From CAZABC01 sp964483405 (GTDB lineage Bacteria; Chloroflexota; Limnocylindria; Limnocylindrales; CSP1-4): DNA of 64,000 nucleotides. Location of the stretch: NCBI GenBank assembly GCA_964483405.1, contig CAZABC010000001.1, positions 62,001 through 126,000 on the forward strand, written 5' to 3'. Shown here in pieces: positions 32,014-40,864 of this stretch. How positions within the stretch are numbered: position 1 is the first letter of the stretch; each line of letters starts with the position of its first letter. Below the pieces are notes generated by a model, which saw only the letters and a list, made by a program, of their open reading frames with translations, searched no databases and was not told the DNA's origin. The position numbers and the translations under genes were made by a program.

Positions 32014-32927
32014 CGGGGCTGGAGACGCTCGAGGAGGGTGCGGCCGACGGCCGGCGGGACCCAGAGGGCCGCGTGATGCTCGGCGTACGTGCCGGTGTCG
32101 CCATGGTAGTCGCTGCCGCCGGTCGCGAGCAGCCCGCGGCCGGCCGCGATCTCCGCCAGCCGCTCGGTCGTCTCGGCGTCGAACGCCCGATAGTGGACCT
32201 CGAGCCCGACGAGCCCACCCGTCTGGAGCTCGTCGAGGACGTCGGGATGGTCGGCGGCCTCCGCGAAGTGGGCGAGCGAGGCGATCCCCCCGGCGGCCCG
32301 GATCGCGGCGATCGCCTCGAGCGGGTCGAGCCCGTCGCGAGCCACGTAGGCCGGCCGCCCGCGCCCGAGCAGCCGGCGGAACGCGTCGTCGACCGAGGTG
32401 GCATGGCCCGCGGCGACGAGGCAGCGGGCGATCGTCGGCCGGCCGAGCGAGTCGAGGGCGCCTCGATCGAGAGCGGCGACCTGGTCGTCGATCGGCAGGC
32501 CGAGGGCCCGGAGCGCCCCGATCGCCCGCTCGAACCGGATCTGCCGGGCGTCGCGCTGGCTCGCCAGCGCCGCCTCGAACGCCTCGTCGGCGGGGTCGAC
32601 GCCGTAGCCGAGGATGTGGAGCTCGCCGTCCGGACCGTCGTAGGCGCCGCGGGTGACGGCGTTGATCTCGACGCCCGGGATGAGCGTCAGCCCGGGCGGG
32701 ATCGCGTCCGCCGAGCGCAGCTCGCGGACGGCGGCGAGGCTGTCGTGATCGGTGATCGAGAGGACCCGGACGCCGGCCGCCGCCGCCGCCGCGACGAGCT
32801 CGGCCGGCTCGAGGATCCCGTCCGAGCGGAGGGTGTGGGTGTGGAGGTCGACCGACGATGGCGCCGGCGGCACGGAGCGGACGAGGTCCGGATCGTGGCG
32901 CCGCCGGCCCGACGGCTCGCCGGCCAC
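32010..32927 (-). CDS. PHP domain metal-dependent phosphoesterase (TrpH/YciV-like)
   Basis: A 305-residue PHP-family phosphoesterase. The metal-binding set is visible: DLHTHTLRSDG near 28, ITDHDSL near 60, the GVEIN motif, LAHFAEAADHPDVL, and the GGSDYHG motif near 275. Relatives act as 3',5'-nucleoside bisphosphate phosphatases or 5'-3' exonucleases on short RNA (RNase AM). A disordered Arg/Pro-rich first 24 residues precedes the domain. It sits within a group of RNA genes (rny, ymdB, miaB), consistent with a nucleotide or RNA role. It begins 3 bases after the ymdB stop. Confidence 0.9.
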   Translation of the reverse strand: MAGEPSGRRRHDPDLVRSVPPAPSSVDLHTHTLRSDGILEPAELVAAAAAAGVRVLSITDHDSLAAVRELRSADAIPPGLTLIPGVEINAVTRGAYDGPDGELHILGYGVDPADEAFEAALASQRDARQIRFERAIGALRALGLPIDDQVAALDRGALDSLGRPTIARCLVAAGHATSVDDAFRRLLGRGRPAYVARDGLDPLEAIAAIRAAGGIASLAHFAEAADHPDVLDELQTGGLVGLEVHYRAFDAETTERLAEIAAGRGLLATGGSDYHGDTGTYAEHHAALWVPPAVGRTLLERLQPR

Positions 32928-32930
32928 CGG

Positions 32931-33713
32931 TCAGACCTCGAGGAGGCGGCGCAGCCGGACGATCGCGAGGGCGCGGCCGGTCGAGGCATCGATGTCGACC
33001 TGGGTCGCGTGGAGGACGACCGGCCCCGCCCCGACCTCGAACCGCGTCGGCAAGGCGTTGATGAAGCGCGGCAGGACCGTCCTCGGCTCGAAGCCGATGA
33101 CGCTGTGGACCGGGCCGGTCATCCCGAGATCGGACTGGTACGCCGTCCCCCGCGGGAGGATCCGTTCGTCGCCGGTCACGACGTGGGTGTGCGTCCCGAC
33201 GACGGCGCTGACCCGGCCGTCGAGGTAGAGCCCGAGGGCGTTCTTCTCGGAGGTGATCTCGCAGTGGAAGTCGACGATGCGGACCGGCGGCAGCGGCTCC
33301 GACGCCTCGTCGAGCAGCCGATCGGCCTCGGTGAACGGGTTGTCGATGGGCTGCATGTACGTCCGGCCCTGGAGGTTGACGACCGCGATCTCCGTCCCGT
33401 CGGCGGCGTGGTAGACGCCCCAGCCCCGCCCGGGCACGTCGTGGGTGCCGTAGTTGAGCGGCCGCAGGATCCGGTCGTCGACGTCGAGGATCGGGTAGAT
33501 CTCGCGCTTGTCCCAGATGTGGTTGCCCGAGGTGATGACGTCGACCCCGGCGGCGAAGAGCGGCTCCGCCGTCGAGGCCGTCAGGCCCATCCCGCCGGCG
33601 AGGTTCTCGCCGTTGGCGGTGACGAGGTCGATCCTCCGCTCGGCGCGCAGCTCGGGCAGGGCCTCCTCGACGGCGAGCCGGCCGGGCTTGCCGATGACGT
33701 CGCCGATGAGCAG
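32931..33713 (-). CDS. ymdB: YmdB-family metallophosphoesterase (2',3'-cAMP phosphodiesterase-like)
   Basis: Member of the YmdB family, whose Bacillus member hydrolyses 2',3'-cyclic mononucleotides and sits next to rny. About 260 residues. Motifs are LIGDVIGKPGR and NGENLAGGMG at the N terminus, SGNHIWDKREI, FHCEITSEKNA, GTHTHV and YQSDLGMTGP. No ATG, GTG or TTG lies in frame between an upstream stop and 33590, where ATG would delete the GDVIG and NGEN motifs. CTG 33713 restores the expected start (LLIGDVIGKP), and an AUA overlapping the rny stop is the other option. Gene order rny-ymdB matches the Bacillus arrangement. Confidence 0.9.
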   Translation of the reverse strand: MLIGDVIGKPGRLAVEEALPELRAERRIDLVTANGENLAGGMGLTASTAEPLFAAGVDVITSGNHIWDKREIYPILDVDDRILRPLNYGTHDVPGRGWGVYHAADGTEIAVVNLQGRTYMQPIDNPFTEADRLLDEASEPLPPVRIVDFHCEITSEKNALGLYLDGRVSAVVGTHTHVVTGDERILPRGTAYQSDLGMTGPVHSVIGFEPRTVLPRFINALPTRFEVGAGPVVLHATQVDIDASTGRALAIVRLRRLLEV

Positions 33714-33796
33714 GACCCGGACCGACCCCGCCGGCCGCGGGGGATCGCTGTCGGGCGGTCCTCCGAGCCGGACGCGTGCCTCGAGCCCCTGGTCGC

Positions 33797-35329
33797 CTAT
33801 TTCGCGTACTCCACGGCCCGCGTCTCGCGGATGACCGTCACCTTGATCTGGCCAGGGTAGGTCAGCTGCTCCTCGATCTTCTTGACGATGTCGCGAGCGA
33901 GCCGGGCGGCCGTGAGGTCGTCGATCTCTTCGGGCCGGACGAGGATCCGCACCTCGCGCCCGGCCTGGACCGCGAACGAGCGCTCGACGCCGCTGAACGA
34001 CTCGGCGATCGCCTGCAGCTCCTCGAGCCGCTTGATGTACGTCTCGACCGACTCGCCGCGGGCGCCGGGCCGCGACGCGCTGATCGCGTCCGCGACCTGG
34101 ACGACCGGCGCCTCGACGCAGGCGAACTCGACCTCCTGATGGTGGGCGGCGATCCCGTTGACGACCTTGAACGGGAGCTCGTGGCGCTGGGCGATGCTCG
34201 CACCGATCGCGGCGTGCGGGCCCTCGACCTCGTGATCGACGGCCTTGCCGATGTCGTGGAGGAGGCCGCCCATCTTCGCGGCCATCACGTCGGCGCCGAC
34301 CTCGGCGGCGATGATCGCCGCGAGCCGCGAGGTCTCGAGCGAGTGGACGAGGACGCTCTGGCCATAGCTCGTGCGGAACTTCAGCCGGCCGAGGAGCTTG
34401 AGGATCTCGGGCGGCAGGCCCGGGACGCCCGCGTCGTAGGCGGCCTGCTCTCCGGCCTGGCGGATCGTCAGGTCGACCTCGGCGCGGGCCTTGGCGACGA
34501 CCTCCTCGATCCGGCCGGGGTGGATCCGGCCGTCCTGGATCAGCTTCGTCAGGGCGAGCCGGGCGATCTCGCGGCGGACGGGGTCGAAGCCGGAGATGAC
34601 GACGGTCTCGGGGGTGTCATCGATGATCAGGTCGACGCCCGTCGCCTGCTCGAGGGCCCGGATGTTCCGGCCCTCGCGGCCGATGATCCGGCCCTTCATC
34701 TCGTCCGACGGCAGGTGGACGGCCGTGACGGTGTGCTCGGCGGTGTGGTCGGCGGCGACCCGCTGCATCGCGGTCACGATGATCTCGCGAGCCTTGACGG
34801 CCGCCTCGTCGCGAGCCTCGCGCTCGATCTGCCGGGCGATCCGGACGGCGTCGTGCGACGCCTCGTCGCGGACGGCCTCGATCAGCATCGCCTTGGCGTC
34901 GTCGGCCGACAGCCCGCTCACCCGCTCGAGCGCGGCGACCTGCTCGCCATGGAGCCGGGCGAGCTCCTCGCGTGACCGATCGAGCTCACGCTCACGCTCG
35001 AGGAGCTTGCGATCCCGCTCCTCGAGCATGTCGGTCCGCTGGTCGATCTGCTCGTCGCGCTGGAGGAGGCGCCGCTCGAGGTTGCCGAGCTCGGTCCGCT
35101 TCGCTCGGGCCTCGTCCTCGGCCTCGCGCTGGAGGCGGAGCTTCTCATCCTTGGCCTCGAGGATGAGGTCCTTCTGGCGCTCGCGGGCCTCCGCGACGAT
35201 CCTCGCCGACTCGGCTTTCGCGTTGCGGATGATCTGCGGCGACCAGACCTTGCCGGCGACGAGGAATCCGACGGCGACGCCGACGGCGGCCGCGAGAACG
35301 GCCACCGCCAGGGCGATGGGGGTCTCCAT
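33797..35329 (-). CDS. rny: Ribonuclease Y
   Basis: Membrane-anchored endoribonuclease that initiates mRNA decay. It is 510 residues. A single N-terminal membrane helix (ALAVAVLAAAVGVAVGFLVAG) is followed by a long charged coiled coil (about 30-190), a KH domain (GRIIGREGRNIRALEQATG), and an HD domain with HSLETSRLA, the HD pair in LLHDIGKAVDHE, and HHQEVEF. ATG 35329 is preceded by GGGAGGA. The gap to recX is 166 bases and may hold a promoter, with TAGGCT on the minus strand near 35490. ymdB follows 83 bases downstream. Confidence 0.96.
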   Translation of the reverse strand: METPIALAVAVLAAAVGVAVGFLVAGKVWSPQIIRNAKAESARIVAEARERQKDLILEAKDEKLRLQREAEDEARAKRTELGNLERRLLQRDEQIDQRTDMLEERDRKLLERERELDRSREELARLHGEQVAALERVSGLSADDAKAMLIEAVRDEASHDAVRIARQIEREARDEAAVKAREIIVTAMQRVAADHTAEHTVTAVHLPSDEMKGRIIGREGRNIRALEQATGVDLIIDDTPETVVISGFDPVRREIARLALTKLIQDGRIHPGRIEEVVAKARAEVDLTIRQAGEQAAYDAGVPGLPPEILKLLGRLKFRTSYGQSVLVHSLETSRLAAIIAAEVGADVMAAKMGGLLHDIGKAVDHEVEGPHAAIGASIAQRHELPFKVVNGIAAHHQEVEFACVEAPVVQVADAISASRPGARGESVETYIKRLEELQAIAESFSGVERSFAVQAGREVRILVRPEEIDDLTAARLARDIVKKIEEQLTYPGQIKVTVIRETRAVEYAK

Positions 35330-35495
35330 CTTCGGTTGTCCTCCCGTCCGGCCAGGGCCGGAGGTGGCTGTCGCTGCATCGCCGGGAGGTCTCGGAAGCG
35401 GTCGCCACTGGGCGGTGGGTCGACCGGCGGCGATGCGGCAACGGTGGGTTGCGGGTCGGTTGCGCGCCGGGGTCCGGCGTGGTGCGCGTAGCCTA

Positions 35496-36137
35496 CTACG
35501 GGTCGTCGGCAAGGGCGTCCACGGCGTCCTCGGACGGCCGGAGCGGGGCGCCGGAGACGGCCCGGACGGCCTCGGCCGCGATCGTCGAGCAGACCGCCGG
35601 ATCGAAGCCGTGGCGGGCGAGCAGCGCATACGCCCGCGCCCGCCGCTCCGAGGGGTCCGCGTAGCCGGCCAGCGCGCGGGCCTTCCGCTCGAGCAGGCGC
35701 CGGGCGGCGTCCTCGTCGGCGGACGCCGGGGTGCCGCCCTCTGCGGAGGCGTCCGCGGCGCCGCGATCGGCGGCAGCGGCCTCGCGGTCGTCGAGGACGG
35801 CCGCGATCGTCGCCGGGTCGATCCCGAGGCGGCGCAGCTCGCCCGTCAGCCCGAGCCGTCCGCGGGGCCGGGCTCGGTCGCGCGACTCGACCCAGTGCCT
35901 GGCGAAGGCGGCGTCGTCGAGCATCCCGAGGTCGAGCAGCCGCTCGATCGCCGCGTCCACCAGCTCGGCCCGGTAGCCGTTCCCGGTCAGGCGGCGCCGG
36001 ACCTCGGCCACCGACCGGGCCCGCGGCTCGAGGAAGCGCAGGGCGGCCTCGAGGACGACGGCAGGGTCGTCGATGGCGGCCCGGCGGGCGCGCGCGGCGG
36101 CCGGGTGCTCGCGACGACGACGCGGCGTCCCGGTCAC
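35496..36137 (-). CDS. recX: Regulatory protein RecX
   Basis: Modulator of RecA filament activity. 213 residues made of RecX helical repeats: ARSVAEVRRRLTGNGY, IERLLDLGMLDDAAFARHWVESR, GLTGELRRLGID and, after an acidic/Ala-rich insert near 115-140, a third unit KARALAGYADPSERRARAYALLARHGF. The insert and long basic N terminus make it slightly larger than usual. The start is GTG 36137, 17 bases downstream of the recA stop, as in the common recA-recX arrangement. It lies in the transcription unit headed by ruvB with its SOS box. Confidence 0.9.
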   Translation of the reverse strand: MTGTPRRRREHPAAARARRAAIDDPAVVLEAALRFLEPRARSVAEVRRRLTGNGYRAELVDAAIERLLDLGMLDDAAFARHWVESRDRARPRGRLGLTGELRRLGIDPATIAAVLDDREAAAADRGAADASAEGGTPASADEDAARRLLERKARALAGYADPSERRARAYALLARHGFDPAVCSTIAAEAVRAVSGAPLRPSEDAVDALADDP

Positions 36138-36154
36138 CGACGGGCGACCCTGGT

Positions 36155-37225
<1,071 letters not shown>

Positions 37226-37288
37226 GTCGTCCTCGCTCCTGTCGATCCGGCCGGCCGGAGCGAGCGCCCGCGGCGCCCGTCCTGGGTC

Positions 37289-37453
37289 TCAGCCCTCTTC
37301 GCCGGACTCCTCGACCACCGGCTTCGGCTTCCGCGGCTTGCGGATGACCTCGACCTGCTGGACGGGCTCCGTCAGGGGCTGGAGCCTGGGCTGCCCGGCC
37401 TTGTCCTTGGCCTTCTTCTTCTGCTCGCGGTGGGGCCGATCTCGCGAACCCAT
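37289..37453 (-). CDS. Small charged protein (54 aa) between tgt and recA
   Basis: A 54-residue ORF at ATG 37453 with GGAGG seven bases upstream, a good Shine-Dalgarno. The N-terminal half is basic and Lys-rich (EQKKKAKDKAG), the centre has QPLTEPVQQVEVIRKPRKPKP, and the end is acidic (VVEESGEEG), giving a bipolar, probably disordered peptide. It lies 42 bases after tgt and 63 before recA in the same orientation, so it is likely co-transcribed in the SOS-linked unit. I know no family. Possible roles (RecA or DNA contact) are guesses. Confidence 0.6.
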   Translation of the reverse strand: MGSRDRPHREQKKKAKDKAGQPRLQPLTEPVQQVEVIRKPRKPKPVVEESGEEG

Positions 37454-37495
37454 CTGGTCGCCTCCGCGTTGGTCGAGAGGGTACGGATGCGGACT

Positions 37496-38659
37496 TCACC
37501 CCGGCTCACCCGACGCTCCACGGGACCGCGTCCCACCGGCGCGACGGCGCAGGTCGGGGCGGTTCGCGGGGAAGGTGCCGGCTCGAAGCTCGGCGCGGAT
37601 CCTGGCCATGAAGTCTAGGGAGAAGGTCAGGTTGTGACAAGTCGCGAGCCGGTAGGCGAGCAGCTCGCCGGCCCGGAACAGGTGGGCGAGGTAGGCCCGC
37701 GAGAAGCCCGTGCAGGCGAGGCACGGGCAGTCGGCCTGGACCGGCTCCGGGTCGTCGAGGAAGCGAGCGTTCCGCAGGTTGAGGTGGCCGCCCGGGACCC
37801 ACAGCTGGCCGTTCCGGGCGACCCGCGTCGGGAGGACCGAGTCGAACAGGTCGACGCCACGATCGACGGCATCGAGGATGTCGACGGGCGAGCCGAGGCC
37901 CATCAGGTAGCGGACCCGCGGATCGCCGTCGAGGAGCGGCACGACGACGTCGAGGGCGGCCGCCCGCTCGGCGGGCGTCTCGTCGCCGGCCAGTCCGCCG
38001 ATGCAGATCCCGTCGAACGGCAGGGCGGCGATGCAGCGAGTCGACTCGGCCCGCAGGTCGGCCTCGAGCCCGCCCTGGACGATGCCGAAGATCGCCTGGT
38101 CGCTCCGCGTGTGGGCCGCGAGCGAGCGCTCGGCCCAGCGGTGCGTCCGAGTCGTCGCCGCGGCGACCTCGTCCCGCGACGAGGCGTGCGGCATGACCGG
38201 CTGGTCGAAGGCGACCGCGACGTCGGCACCCAGCGCCATCTGGACCCGGACCGCGTGCTCGGCGTCGAACCGGTGGGTCGAGCCGTCGAGATGACTCTTG
38301 AAGGTGACACCGTCGTCGTCGATCTCCCGCCGGTCGGCGAGCGAGACGACCTGGAAGCCACCCGAGTCGGTGAGGATCGGCCGGTCCCAGCCCATGAACG
38401 CGTGGAGCCCGCCGAGCCGCTCGATCCGCTCGTGCCCCGGCCGCAGGTAGAGGTGGTAGGTGTTGGCGAGGATGATCGAGGCGCCGGTCGTCCGCAGGTC
38501 GCCCGGGTCCACGGCCCGGACGCTCGCGTTCGTCCCGACCGGCATGAACTGCGGCGTCTCGACCTCGCCGTGGGGCAGCGTCAGCCGCCCCAGGCGCGCC
38601 CGGGTGGCACCGTCGGCCGGCGGGGCGGCGAGGACCTCGAAGCGTGCGGCGCCGGGCAC
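37496..38659 (-). CDS. tgt: Queuine/preQ1 tRNA-ribosyltransferase
   Basis: Exchanges guanine-34 for a 7-deazaguanine base in GUN-anticodon tRNAs. It is 387 residues. Key features are LPHGEVETPQFMPVGT at the N terminus, ILANTYHLYLRPG, the active-site region LTDSGGFQVVSL, GIVQGG, GGLAGDETPAE, LMGLGSPVDIL, and the zinc motif CPCLACTGF-SRAYLAHLF. The GTG at 38659 begins one base after the ruvB stop (TGA-C-GTG). The C-terminal ~20 residues are Arg/Gly-rich and not conserved. The ruvB-tgt pairing also occurs elsewhere. Confidence 0.96.
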   Translation of the reverse strand: MPGAARFEVLAAPPADGATRARLGRLTLPHGEVETPQFMPVGTNASVRAVDPGDLRTTGASIILANTYHLYLRPGHERIERLGGLHAFMGWDRPILTDSGGFQVVSLADRREIDDDGVTFKSHLDGSTHRFDAEHAVRVQMALGADVAVAFDQPVMPHASSRDEVAAATTRTHRWAERSLAAHTRSDQAIFGIVQGGLEADLRAESTRCIAALPFDGICIGGLAGDETPAERAAALDVVVPLLDGDPRVRYLMGLGSPVDILDAVDRGVDLFDSVLPTRVARNGQLWVPGGHLNLRNARFLDDPEPVQADCPCLACTGFSRAYLAHLFRAGELLAYRLATCHNLTFSLDFMARIRAELRAGTFPANRPDLRRRAGGTRSRGASGEPG

Positions 38660-38660
38660 G

Positions 38661-39728
38661 TCAGCCCGTCGGGGCCTCCCAGAGACCGGGCATGTCCGCC
38701 TCCGCCCGTCGCGGCGGCGGGATCTCGAACCCGAGCCCGGCAAGGTGCGCCCGCGCCGCCTCGGTCGCGATCCGGCCCTGCGGTGTCCGGTCGATGAAGC
38801 CGAGCCGGAGGAGGAACGGCTCGTAGACGTCCTCGATCGTCTCGATCTCCTCGGCCAGGACCGCCGCCAGCGCCGCGACGCCGACCGGCCCCGACCCGAA
38901 CTTCTGGATGATCGCCGCAAGGAGCTTGCGGTCGGTCGAGTCGAGGCCCTCGTGGTCGATCTCGAGGCTCCGCATCGCCTCGGCGACCATCGCCTCGTCG
39001 ACCGTCCCGTCGCCGTGGACCTGGGCGTGGTCGCGGACCCGCTTGAGGAGCCGGTTGACGATCCGCGGGGTGCCGCGACCCCGCCGGGCGATCTCGTCGG
39101 CCGCCGGGCGCGCCACCGGGACGGAGAGGATCGCGGCCGAGCGCTCGACGATCGCCGCGAGATCGGCCTCGTCGTAGAAGTCGAGCCGGAAGGTCGCCCC
39201 GAACCGGTCGCGGAGGGGCGAGCTGATCCGACCCGCCCGGGTCGTCGCGCCGACGACGGTGAAGGGCTTGAGGTTGAGCCGCAGCGACCGGGCGGACGGG
39301 CCCTTGCCGATCATGACGTCGAGCGCGTAGTCCTCCATCGCCGGGTAGAGGATCTCCTCGACGGCCTTGGACAGCCGGTGGATCTCGTCGATGAAGAGGA
39401 CGTCCCGCTCCTCGAGGGCGGTCAGGATCGCCGCGAGGTCGCCGGCCCGCTCGATGGCCGGCCCGGACGTGTAGCGGATGTTGACCCCGAGCTCGCGGGC
39501 GACGATCGTCGCCAGCGTCGTCTTGCCGAGACCGGGCGGCCCGTAGAGCAGGACGTGGTCGGCGGCCTCGCCCCTGGCCTTCGCGGCCTGGAGGAGGATC
39601 GACAGGTTCGCCTTGACCTCGCGCTGGCCGATGTACTCGCCGAGCGTCCGTGGTCGGAGCGTCGTCTCGATGGTCCGATCGGCCTCGTCGAGGAAGTCCG
39701 CGGCGAGGACCCGGGCGGCGTCGTCCAT
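38661..39728 (-). CDS. ruvB: Holliday junction helicase RuvB
   Basis: AAA+ motor of the RuvAB branch-migration complex. It is 355 residues. It begins DDAARVLAADFLDEADRTIE, Walker A GPPGLGKTT, Walker B LFIDEIHRL, sensor and arginine-finger region GATTRAGRISSPLRDRFG, and a C-terminal winged helix (EPFLLRLGFIDRTPQGR). It heads the unit ruvB-tgt-recA-recX, preceded by a near-perfect SOS box at 39760-39775. ruvC-ruvA lie 1.1 kb away in the same orientation, separated from ruvB by two plus-strand genes. Confidence 0.97.
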   Translation of the reverse strand: MDDAARVLAADFLDEADRTIETTLRPRTLGEYIGQREVKANLSILLQAAKARGEAADHVLLYGPPGLGKTTLATIVARELGVNIRYTSGPAIERAGDLAAILTALEERDVLFIDEIHRLSKAVEEILYPAMEDYALDVMIGKGPSARSLRLNLKPFTVVGATTRAGRISSPLRDRFGATFRLDFYDEADLAAIVERSAAILSVPVARPAADEIARRGRGTPRIVNRLLKRVRDHAQVHGDGTVDEAMVAEAMRSLEIDHEGLDSTDRKLLAAIIQKFGSGPVGVAALAAVLAEEIETIEDVYEPFLLRLGFIDRTPQGRIATEAARAHLAGLGFEIPPPRRAEADMPGLWEAPTG

Positions 39729-39735
39729 GCGCCGC

Positions 39736-39741
39736 AGGATA
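39736..39741 (-). promoter_or_regulatory. Putative -10 box for ruvB
   Basis: TATCCT on the minus strand, 7 bases before the ruvB ATG. The SOS box (39760-39775) would cover the corresponding -35 region, so LexA binding would block this promoter. Confidence 0.5.
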
Positions 39742-39759
39742 GCACGTCCGCTCGCGGTT

Positions 39760-39775
39760 TCGTACGGATGTTCGA
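39760..39775. promoter_or_regulatory. SOS (LexA) box
   Basis: TCGTACGGATGTTCGA agrees with the Gram-positive consensus TCGAACRNRYGTTCGA at every position but one (T for A at position 4). It lies 31 bases upstream of ruvB in the 100-base divergent gap with the Rrf2 gene. It would control ruvB-tgt-recA-recX and perhaps the regulator. Confidence 0.7.
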
Positions 39776-39828
39776 ACGCCGAACACGAACCACCACCCGG
39801 ACGCTAGGACTTCTGGCATGATGCGCGA

Positions 39829-40305
39829 GTGCGACTCTCCCGCCGCTCCGAATACGGGCTGCGAGCCCTCGTCGAGCTGACCCGCGAGCGCGGCAACGGG
39901 CCGCTGCCGCTGGCCATGCTCGCCGAGCGCGATCGGCTCCCGGCGAAGTTCCTCGAGCAGATCCTCGCCCAGCTCAAGCACGCCGGGATCATCCGGACCG
40001 TCCTCGGTACCCACGGCGGCTACGTCCTCGCCGCGGACCCCGCCGAGGTCACGGTCGGGCGGGTCATCCGGCTCCTCGACGGGGCGCTCGCGCCGCTCGG
40101 CTGCGTGAGCCTGCGCTATTACGAGCCCTGCTCGTGCCCGTCAGAGCCGGAGTGCGCACTGCGGGAGCTGATGATCGACGTCCGCGACGCGATGCTCGAG
40201 ATCCTCGACCGGGAGACCCTCGCCGACCTCGCGGCGCGCCGCGGCTCGCCGACCATCGATCCTCGCGGGCTCCATGCCGACGCCCTCGCCGGGCGGCGCG
40301 CGTGA
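39829..40305 (+). CDS. Rrf2 family transcriptional regulator
   Basis: A 158-residue winged-helix regulator. It starts MRLSRRSEYGLRALVELTRE, the usual Rrf2 N terminus, with the recognition region IRTVLGTHGGYVLAADPAEV. C-terminal cysteines at about 92, 101, 103 and 109 (GCVSLRYYEPCSCPSEPEC) suggest an iron-sulfur site as in IscR/NsrR, though the spacing differs from IscR. Start GTG 39829 is 6 bases after a TATGAT-like CATGAT. It is divergent from ruvB across the SOS box and overlaps or abuts the Nudix gene. Confidence 0.92.
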   Translation: MRLSRRSEYGLRALVELTRERGNGPLPLAMLAERDRLPAKFLEQILAQLKHAGIIRTVLGTHGGYVLAADPAEVTVGRVIRLLDGALAPLGCVSLRYYEPCSCPSEPECALRELMIDVRDAMLEILDRETLADLAARRGSPTIDPRGLHADALAGRRA

Positions 40306-40336
40306 CCCCGGGGACGATACCGCGGCCGGAGACACG

Positions 40337-40861
40337 GTGACCGACGACGCGGCAGCCGGCGGGCCGGTCCCCCTGCCGCTCCGCCCGGCCGCGGGCGTCG
40401 CGCTCTTCCGCGACGACGGCCGGGTCTTCGTCGGCCGGCGGGTCCGTGGCCAGGTCGGGACCTGGCAGATGCCGCAGGGCGGGATCGGCGAGGGCGAGGC
40501 GCCGCTCGCGGCGGCCCTCCGCGAGCTCGCCGAGGAGACCGGGATCGCCAGCGTCCGGGTCCTCGCGGAGCTGCCCGAGTGGTTGACGTACGAGCTGCCG
40601 CCCGACCTCGAGAGCCCGCCGCGGTGGGCGAGCCGCTACCGCGGCCAGCAGCAGCGCTGGTTCGCGATGCAGTACCTCGGCGACGACCTGGCCATCGACC
40701 TCGCCACCGAGCACCCCGAGTTCGACGACTGGCGGTGGGTGCGGCTCGCCGAGACGCCGGCGCTCGTCGTGCCGTTCAAGCGGGTGGTCTACGAGCGGGT
40801 CGTCGCGGCCTTCGGCGACGTGGCCGCCGAGCTCGCCCGCGAGCACGCCGCCGGTCGGTGA
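40337..40861 (+). CDS. Nudix hydrolase, RppH (RNA pyrophosphohydrolase)-like
   Basis: Nudix enzyme of ~174 residues. The Nudix box GGIGEGEAPLAAALRELAEETG fits GX5EX7REUXEEXG. The context VFVGRRVRGQVGTWQMPQGG and PFKRVVYERVV near the C terminus are like RppH/Ap4A hydrolases, which remove pyrophosphate from 5'-triphosphate mRNA before RNase J or Y acts. The GTG 40337 follows GGAGACAC. An ATG at 40274 would overlap the Rrf2 gene by 32 bases. It converges on ruvA with 3 bases between the stops. Confidence 0.85.
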   Translation: MTDDAAAGGPVPLPLRPAAGVALFRDDGRVFVGRRVRGQVGTWQMPQGGIGEGEAPLAAALRELAEETGIASVRVLAELPEWLTYELPPDLESPPRWASRYRGQQQRWFAMQYLGDDLAIDLATEHPEFDDWRWVRLAETPALVVPFKRVVYERVVAAFGDVAAELAREHAAGR

Positions 40862-40864
40862 GCG

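Noticed and set aside
39768..39785. T-loop-like GTTCGAAC suggesting a tRNA gene
   Set aside because: There is no cloverleaf around it. It is part of the SOS box region. No tRNA was found elsewhere in the window.
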